Assembly (NCBI GenBank): GCA_025453505.1
Contig: JALOQG010000173.1
Location: forward strand, 1-6,276
Origin: Myxococcota bacterium
Lineage (GTDB): Bacteria; Myxococcota_A; UBA9160; PR03
Length of the DNA: 6,276 nucleotides
Direction: 5' to 3'
The notes below the pieces were generated by a model. The model was not told the origin of the DNA and did not search any database. It saw nothing but the letters and a program-made list of their open reading frames with translations. Both the position numbers and the translations under genes were made by a program. Shown piece after piece: positions 1 to 4,684 of the stretch (positions are counted from its first letter, which is position 1; each line of letters begins with the position of its first letter).

Positions 1-252
1 GAGATCGAACTCTTCCTCGGGATCGAGGTCGTTGGCGATCGAGCGGATCTGCTGGGCGACGAAGCCGTGCAGCTCGAGCTTGCCGTCGAACCACGCGAAG
101 GCGCGCGCATCGGCGGCCCCGAGCAGCAGTGCGGCGCCGGCCGCGATCGCGGCTGCGATTCCGAGCGCGCCCCGATCGGCTCGCAGCGCGATGCCGCGCT
201 CCGTCCCGGCAGACTTCGTCGCCGAGACGTGACGTCCCCGCTGCTCGCGCAC
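1..252 (-). CDS. Exported protein, N-terminal fragment; probable outer-membrane beta-barrel (DUF1302-like)
   Basis: Partial gene: 84 codons are visible and the frame is open through the left edge. There is no ATG in frame. An in-frame TGA lies upstream (276-274), and the only reasonable start is GTG at 252-250, preceded by AAGGGGAG at a short spacing. The first 51 residues look like a signal peptide with an unusually long basic n-region (about 28 residues with several Arg/Lys). A hydrophobic Ala/Leu/Gly core follows (about 29-46), ending in ADARA before FAWFDGK. The mature start, FDGKLELHGFVAQQIRS, resembles the first beta-strand of DUF1302-type or related outer-membrane proteins, in which an 'xLxGF' strand opens the barrel. 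That family call is from memory and tentative; export is much better supported. It lies 124 bp downstream of greB on the same strand. Confidence 0.65.
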   Translation of the reverse strand, partial: MREQRGRHVSATKSAGTERGIALRADRGALGIAAAIAAGAALLLGAADARAFAWFDGKLELHGFVAQQIRSIANDLDPEEEFDL

Positions 253-321
253 GCGCTCCCCTTCGCAGTCGCTTCACCCACGAAGGCGCGCACCCTTGCA
301 ACGCATCCCGCGGCGGCGCGC

Positions 322-351
322 ATCATCGCAGCAAGTACGCACGGGGCACAA
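322..351 (-). promoter_or_regulatory. Weak candidate promoter for the left-edge exported protein gene
   Basis: Reading the minus strand, TTGTGC (351-346) is followed after 18 bases by GATGAT (327-322), which matches four of six bases of a -10 box. It would give a leader of about 60-70 bases before the GTG at 252. The match is poor and high-GC promoters are hard to see, so this is only a candidate. I see no stem-loop terminator for greB in the same 124-bp gap (253-376), so read-through from greB is equally possible. Confidence 0.2.
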
Positions 352-376
352 CGAGAAAGAAGCTGGACGCGGTGCG

Positions 377-874
377 TCAGGCGCTTTCGAAGTCGTAGTC
401 GATCGACACGACTACGCAGGTGAACCGACCTCTCGGCCGCTGCACCGATACCTCGTCCCCTGCGCGCTTGCCGAGCAGCGCGCGCGCGAGCGGCGAATCG
501 ATCGGGATGCGCCCCGCGGCGACGTCGAATTCGTCGGGTCCGACGATGTGGTACTCGCTGCGGAGGCCGGCGTCGTCTTCGAGCGCGACTCGCGCGCCGA
601 AGAAGACCCGGCCTGCCTGCTTCGGATCCGGCCGCACGATCTCGAGCTCCTCGAGGCGCCGGGTCAGGAACTCGATGCGGCGGTCGATTTCGCGCAGCCG
701 CTTCTTGCCGTAGATGTACTCGGCGTTCTCCGAGCGGTCGCCCTGCGCGGCGGCGTCGGAGACCTCGCGCGTCACGCGCGGCCGCTCCTCGCGCAGCAGA
801 CGCGCCAGCTCCCGCTGCAGCGTGCGGAAACCCTGCGCGGTGATGTAGCGCCTGCCAGGGGCTGCCTCCGCCAT
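377..874 (-). CDS. greB: Transcription elongation factor GreB
   Basis: Complete 165-residue protein, close to the usual GreB length (about 158 in E. coli). GreB binds RNA polymerase through the secondary channel and stimulates cleavage of backtracked transcripts. The N-terminal half is the antiparallel coiled coil. It carries the Gre tip motif GDRSENAEY (45-53), with the acidic pair D46 and E49 that coordinate the catalytic metal in this family. This is followed by KKRLREIDRRIEFL, a strong GreB signature. The C-terminal FKBP-like domain shows VFFGARVALED (90-100), YHIVGPDEFD (108-117) and IDSPLARALLGK (125-136). The start ATG at 874-872 is chosen because homology begins at about residue 9 (RYITAQGF). 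The next in-frame ATG (967-965) would add 31 residues with no Gre similarity. No good Shine-Dalgarno precedes the chosen start. The gene is divergent from the HelD-type gene. Confidence 0.95.
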   Translation of the reverse strand: MAEAAPGRRYITAQGFRTLQRELARLLREERPRVTREVSDAAAQGDRSENAEYIYGKKRLREIDRRIEFLTRRLEELEIVRPDPKQAGRVFFGARVALEDDAGLRSEYHIVGPDEFDVAAGRIPIDSPLARALLGKRAGDEVSVQRPRGRFTCVVVSIDYDFESA

Positions 875-919
875 CCGGCGACGATGACGTGCGCCCTCGG
901 GGTGGTCAAACCGCCGGGC

Positions 920-947
920 TTGGCGCCGAGGCCCCGGCTCGTATACA
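920..947 (+). promoter_or_regulatory. Candidate sigma70-type promoter for the HelD-type gene
   Basis: TTGGCG (920-925) and TATACA (942-947) are separated by 16 bases, a good match to housekeeping -35/-10 boxes in otherwise very GC-rich DNA. It would start transcription near 954, leaving a leader of roughly 25-30 bases before the HelD-type start. The -10 region contains the palindrome GTATAC (941-946). I looked for an opposing promoter for greB over the same bases and found no convincing -35. Confidence 0.5.
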
Positions 948-985
948 ACACCTTCCCTTGTGCTCATGCGGAGCGAGTGCTCACC

Positions 986-3067
986 GTGGCCGATTCCGTC
1001 GCCGTCCATCCCGTCGTCGGAGAAGAGCTGCAGCTCCTCGATCGCGTGCGCGACGCGCTCGCGAAGGTCGAGCCGCGCGACCGCGCCGCCGAGGAGAGCC
1101 TCGTGCGCGAACTCGAGCGCGTACGGGCGCTGCTCGTGTCGGGCGAGGAGCAGAAGGACCGCCAGGCACTGCTCGAGCAGTGGGATCGGGGCAGCGCGCT
1201 GCTCAAGCAGCTGCGCACCTCGGGCGAAGCGCCGAGCGTCGATCCGCGGTCGCCGTACTTCGCGCACCTGCGTCTCGCCGAAGGCGGCCGGGTGCGCGAC
1301 GTCTGCATCGGCAAGGCCACCTGCATCCGCGGCGACGTGCGCGTCGTGGACTGGCGTCACGCACCGGTGTCGAAGCTCTTCTACCGCTACGAGCAGGGCG
1401 ATCGCTACGAGGAGCAGCTCGGCGGGCGGCTGGTCGCCGGGCAGGTCGTCGCGCGCCGCACCGTCGCGATCCGCGACGCCGCGCTCGAACGCGTCGACGC
1501 GCCCGAGGGCAGCTTCGTGCGCGGGGTCGACGGCTGGACCGCGCGCGCGGCGCGCGGTCCGCGCCTCGCGGGAGGCGAAGGCGTGGCGCTGCGCGCCTAC
1601 GCGCTCGACGCGGCGACGGCGCGCCGTTTCGGCACCGATCCCGAGGGCGCGCAGCGGCGTCCCGACAAGCACCTGCCGGAGATCGCGGGCCTGCTCGACC
1701 CGGATCAGTTCGACGCGATCGGGTTGCCCGGTGCCGGGTTCCTCGCCGTACGCGGCAGCGCCGGCTCGGGCAAGACCACGGTCGCATTGCACCGCATCGC
1801 CTACCTGGCCTACCAGGATCCGAGCCTCGACGCGCCGCACACGCTCTTCCTCACGCTCTCGCCGGCGTTGCGCGACTACGTGAGTCACGTGCTCCCCGGG
1901 CTCGGCGTCGCGAACGTGCGCGTGCGCACCTTCCCCGAATGGGCAGAGGAGCAGGTCCGCCGACTCTTTCCCGCGTTGCCGACCGAACGTCGCTACGACA
2001 CGCCGGACTACGTCCGTCGCCTCAAGCTGCACCCGGCGCTCGATGCGGCGCTGGCCGAGCACGTTCGCGCGACGCCCGGCGCAGCGCGGCCCGCACAGGT
2101 GATCGACGACTGGATCAGCCTGCTCACGCATCCGACGCTGCTCGACGAGAAGCTGCTCGGAAGCGCGGCGGGTCCGCTCTCGGCCCGCGATCTGCGCGCC
2201 GCCGTGGAATGGTGTCGCGCGCGCCACGAGGAGATGCTCGCCTGGGCCGAGGGAGATCCCGAAGCGCAGGCCGCCCTGGATCCGGAAGACGACGCGATCC
2301 TGCTGCGCGCGTGGCAGCGGAGAATCGGCGCGCTGCCGGCGCGACCGGGCGAGACGCTGCGCTTCCGTCACGTCGCCGTCGACGAGGTGCAGGATTTCTC
2401 GCTGCTCGAGCTCTGCGTGGTGCGCGACTGCCTCGCGGATCCGCCGAGCATGACGCTCGCCGGTGACACGCAGCAGCAGACGAGCAATCACGCCGGTACG
2501 GCGTCGTGGGACGCCGTGATCGCGGCGCTGGATCTGCCTGCGCCGGAGGTGCGCACGCTGCGCGTCGCGTATCGATCCACGCGCGAGATCATGGAGTTCG
2601 GTCGCGCACTGCTCGGCCCGCTCGCGGAAGACGAAGCGCCGGAGACGCTGCGCACGGGTCCGCCGGTGGAGGTGTTCTCGTTCACCGATCCGGGCGCGAG
2701 CGTCGCGTTCCTCGCCGATGCGCTGCGGCGTCTCGCGGACGAAGAGCCGCTCGCGTCGGTGGCGGTGCTGACGCCGAGCACCGAGGCCAGCGCACTCTAC
2801 GCCGAAGGCCTCGAACAGAGCGAAGTGCCGCGCGTCCGCCGCGTGGAGTCGGGCCGCTTCGCGTTCGCGCCCGGCATCGAGGTGACGGAGATCGAGCAGG
2901 CCAAGGGGCTCGAGTTCGACTACGTGGTGCTCGCCGACGTTTCCGCGCAGAGCTTCCCCGACACACCATCGAGTCGGCGCCTGCTGCACGTCGGCGCGAC
3001 CCGCGCGGTCCACCAGCTCTGGGTGCTGGCCCCGGCCGATCCCTCGCCGCTCTTGCCCCGTCACTAG
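986..3067 (+). CDS. helD: HelD-type superfamily 1 ATPase (RNA polymerase recycling factor / UvrD-like helicase)
   Basis: 693 residues, typical for HelD (about 690-780). HelD proteins bind RNA polymerase, reach into its secondary channel with an N-terminal coiled coil and use ATP to release stalled polymerase. Visible here: a helical hairpin at about 10-76; the HelD-specific segment PYF (90-92), CIGK and VVDWRHAPVSKLFY (121-134); a Q-motif glutamine (Q241); Walker A GSAGSGKTT (257-265, K263); Walker B VDEVQD (465-470); GDTQQQ motif III (493-498); VAYRST motif IV (527-532, R530); QAKGLEFD motif V (638-645); and GATR motif VI (670-673, R673). All nucleotide-binding motifs are intact. The GTG at 986 gives MADSVAVHPVV, but GTG at 977 is nearly as good. 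A GGAG at 970-973 is 12 bases from the first and 3 from the second, so spacing does not decide. The frame stays open far upstream of 977, antisense to greB, but that part has no family similarity. Confidence 0.9.
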   Translation: MADSVAVHPVVGEELQLLDRVRDALAKVEPRDRAAEESLVRELERVRALLVSGEEQKDRQALLEQWDRGSALLKQLRTSGEAPSVDPRSPYFAHLRLAEGGRVRDVCIGKATCIRGDVRVVDWRHAPVSKLFYRYEQGDRYEEQLGGRLVAGQVVARRTVAIRDAALERVDAPEGSFVRGVDGWTARAARGPRLAGGEGVALRAYALDAATARRFGTDPEGAQRRPDKHLPEIAGLLDPDQFDAIGLPGAGFLAVRGSAGSGKTTVALHRIAYLAYQDPSLDAPHTLFLTLSPALRDYVSHVLPGLGVANVRVRTFPEWAEEQVRRLFPALPTERRYDTPDYVRRLKLHPALDAALAEHVRATPGAARPAQVIDDWISLLTHPTLLDEKLLGSAAGPLSARDLRAAVEWCRARHEEMLAWAEGDPEAQAALDPEDDAILLRAWQRRIGALPARPGETLRFRHVAVDEVQDFSLLELCVVRDCLADPPSMTLAGDTQQQTSNHAGTASWDAVIAALDLPAPEVRTLRVAYRSTREIMEFGRALLGPLAEDEAPETLRTGPPVEVFSFTDPGASVAFLADALRRLADEEPLASVAVLTPSTEASALYAEGLEQSEVPRVRRVESGRFAFAPGIEVTEIEQAKGLEFDYVVLADVSAQSFPDTPSSRRLLHVGATRAVHQLWVLAPADPSPLLPRH

Positions 3068-3070
3068 CCG

Positions 3071-3091
3071 GCCGCGCGTGCAGGTCGCGGC
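3071..3091 (+). terminator. Small stem-loop just after the HelD-type stop codon
   Basis: GCCGCG (3071-3076) and CGCGGC (3086-3091) form a perfect 6-bp GC stem with a 9-base loop, starting four bases after the TAG. There is no T-tract, so it is not a textbook intrinsic terminator and could be chance in GC-rich DNA. A second, looser inverted repeat (CCCTCGGG 3100-3107 with CCCGAGGG 3153-3160, 45-base loop) lies further on. Apart from the short upstream ORF at 3230, I see no other gene in 3068-3292. Confidence 0.25.
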
Positions 3092-3229
3092 ACACGCCCC
3101 CCTCGGGTCGTCACCTGCCATTCATCCAGCGAGACGCATCGGTCACGCTTCCCCCGAGGGTCCGCCGCTCGCGACGTTTCACCGCGGCGAAGCGGCGGCA
3201 CGGGGATGAGGCCCCCTCAGGAGGCGTCC

Positions 3230-3268
3230 ATGAGCGCCGAAGGGTCCGCTAGCTTCGCCGCCCGTTGA
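3230..3268 (+). CDS. Possible 12-residue upstream leader ORF
   Basis: ATG at 3230 encodes MSAEGSASFAAR and stops at TGA 3266-3268. It is preceded by a perfect AGGAGG (3219-3224) with a 5-base spacer, the best ribosome-binding site in the window. An in-frame ATG at 3206 would add eight residues but has no comparable site. The ORF is in the same frame as the lytic transglycosylase and ends 24 bases before its ATG, so terminating ribosomes could re-initiate there. The peptide has no cysteine, no run of one amino acid and no recognisable family, so attenuation by a specific amino acid is not suggested. It may be chance; the ribosome-binding site is the only real evidence. Confidence 0.3.
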   Translation: MSAEGSASFAAR

Positions 3269-3292
3269 TCCCCCCATGGGAGGGAATGCGCG

Positions 3293-4684
3293 ATGCCCGA
3301 GCTTCGAAGTCTCCGCCGGTTGGCCCTTTCGTTCGCCGCTCCCGCAGCGATCGGTCTCGCGGCCGTTCTCCTGGGCGCCGCGGCGCCGAGCCAGGCCAGC
3401 GATCTCTCCGATCTCGTGCGCGAGATCCGGGACGCCCGCGATGCGGACGCCGGTCGATCCGGCGTCGCCGCGGCGCCGCCGATCGCGCAGGACGAGGCGG
3501 CGCGCATCTGGGATGCCTTCCTGACCTCGATCGTGAAGCGCGCAGGGGCGGACGCCGCAGTCGAGTCGCTTCGGGAGGATCTCTTCGCGCTCTTGTTGGC
3601 GGATCGCCACCAGGTCGTAGCCGCGCTCGAGGCGCCGGCCGCGGACGGCGCGCGCTGGCTCTCCGATCACTTCCAGGCGGCCTGGCCGCTGATCGACCCG
3701 GTCCTCGATCGCGTCGCCAGCGAACTCCCGCCCGAGGCCGCCCGGCGATATCGCGAGTTCCTCGCGAGCGGACGCCTCCTCGATGCGGCGCGCGAGCGCG
3801 GCTGGCTGCGGACGGAGCTGGCTTCGCCGGCGACGCTGCGCGAGCTGGCCCTGCGCATCGTGCCCGCCGGCTCGCCCGACCCGCTTCGCTGGGACGACGC
3901 CGTCGATCCCGAACTCCGCAAGATCTTCGGCTTCGAGGCGCCGCTGCCGACGCCGGTCGCGAGTCCGCTGCTCGCCCCCTCGACGCCGACGGCGTTCCTC
4001 GTCGGCCCGCTCTCGATCCTCGCGCGCGCCGGCGACTGGCTGGTGCCGGCGGCGCACGCGGCCGGTTCGCAGACTTCCAGCGGTTGGGACTGGCACACGC
4101 TCGTCACGCGGCTCAACGCGTGGGTGCCGGACGGCAAGCGCGAAATGCGCGAGTACCTCCCGATGATGGAGGAGATGCTCGACGGCACGGCGCACACGCT
4201 GGCCGACAAGCGGCTGCCCGACGAGCAGTTCGACGTCTACCGCGACCTCGTCGTCGCGACGGCCTGGCAGGAGAGCTGCTGGCGCCAGTACGAGAAGCGC
4301 GCCGGTCAGGTGCAGCCGTTGCGCGGCCCCGGCGGCACCGGCCTCATGCAGGTCAACGTGCGCGTGTGGCGCGGGCTCTACGACGCCAAGGGCATCGCCG
4401 CCGACATTGGCTATAACGGCCGCGCCGGCGCCGAGATCCTGCTCAAGTACATGCGCCAGCACGCGATCCGCGGCAAGGAACACCTGGTGACGCCCGGCGG
4501 CGAGAAGAATCTCGCGCGCGCCACCTACGCCGCCTACAACGGTGGTCCGGGTCACCTGCGCCGCTATCGCAAGCCGGGGACCTCTGCGCACCTGCGTGCC
4601 GTGGACCAGGAGTTCTGGCAGAAGTACCAGGCCGTCGAGAGCGGCGATCAGTCCGCGTTCTACTCCTGCGCGGTGAAGGGGTAG
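3293..4684 (+). CDS. Exported lytic murein transglycosylase with C-terminal SLT (GH23) domain
   Basis: 463 residues. Lytic transglycosylases of this fold cleave the MurNAc-GlcNAc bond of peptidoglycan in the periplasm, forming 1,6-anhydro-MurNAc ends. The start ATG has GGGAGGGA (3278-3285) upstream. A signal peptide is clear: basic n-region (RSLRR), a hydrophobic Ala/Leu core and a likely cut after PSQA near residue 35. Residues about 36-260 are helix-rich and not recognised. A hydrophobic stretch near 233-256 precedes the SLT domain. Catalytic motifs are intact: WQES with catalytic E327, GTGLMQVN (348-355) and AYNGGPGHLRRY (414-425). The active-site order E, GLMQ, AYNGG matches Slt70-like enzymes. 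The C-terminus ends CAVKG, with TAG at 4682. The next reading frame starts at or before this stop, implying one transcript or a translational link. Confidence 0.9.
   Translation: MPELRSLRRLALSFAAPAAIGLAAVLLGAAAPSQASDLSDLVREIRDARDADAGRSGVAAAPPIAQDEAARIWDAFLTSIVKRAGADAAVESLREDLFALLLADRHQVVAALEAPAADGARWLSDHFQAAWPLIDPVLDRVASELPPEAARRYREFLASGRLLDAARERGWLRTELASPATLRELALRIVPAGSPDPLRWDDAVDPELRKIFGFEAPLPTPVASPLLAPSTPTAFLVGPLSILARAGDWLVPAAHAAGSQTSSGWDWHTLVTRLNAWVPDGKREMREYLPMMEEMLDGTAHTLADKRLPDEQFDVYRDLVVATAWQESCWRQYEKRAGQVQPLRGPGGTGLMQVNVRVWRGLYDAKGIAADIGYNGRAGAEILLKYMRQHAIRGKEHLVTPGGEKNLARATYAAYNGGPGHLRRYRKPGTSAHLRAVDQEFWQKYQAVESGDQSAFYSCAVKG

Noticed and set aside
296..976. N-terminal extension of the HelD-type frame to ATG 296
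   Set aside because: This part is antisense to greB and has no HelD similarity; the candidate promoter at 920-947 also places the transcript start after it.
377..3121. A single minus-strand open frame of 914 codons spanning the HelD-type gene and greB
   Set aside because: Only the last 165 residues (greB) show family similarity. The rest is antisense to the well-supported HelD-type gene, is Arg-rich and low in complexity, and is the usual artefact of strong G/C third-position bias.
3097..3160. Inverted repeat CCCTCGGG/CCCGAGGG as a terminator or operator
   Set aside because: Only 8 bp with a 45-base loop and no T-tract; such matches are expected by chance in DNA this rich in G and C.
3230..3268. 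The 12-residue ORF as a precursor peptide for the oxidase-like enzyme
   Set aside because: It has no cysteine, histidine or asparagine-rich core, is far shorter than known precursors, and lies upstream of the transglycosylase rather than next to the oxidase.
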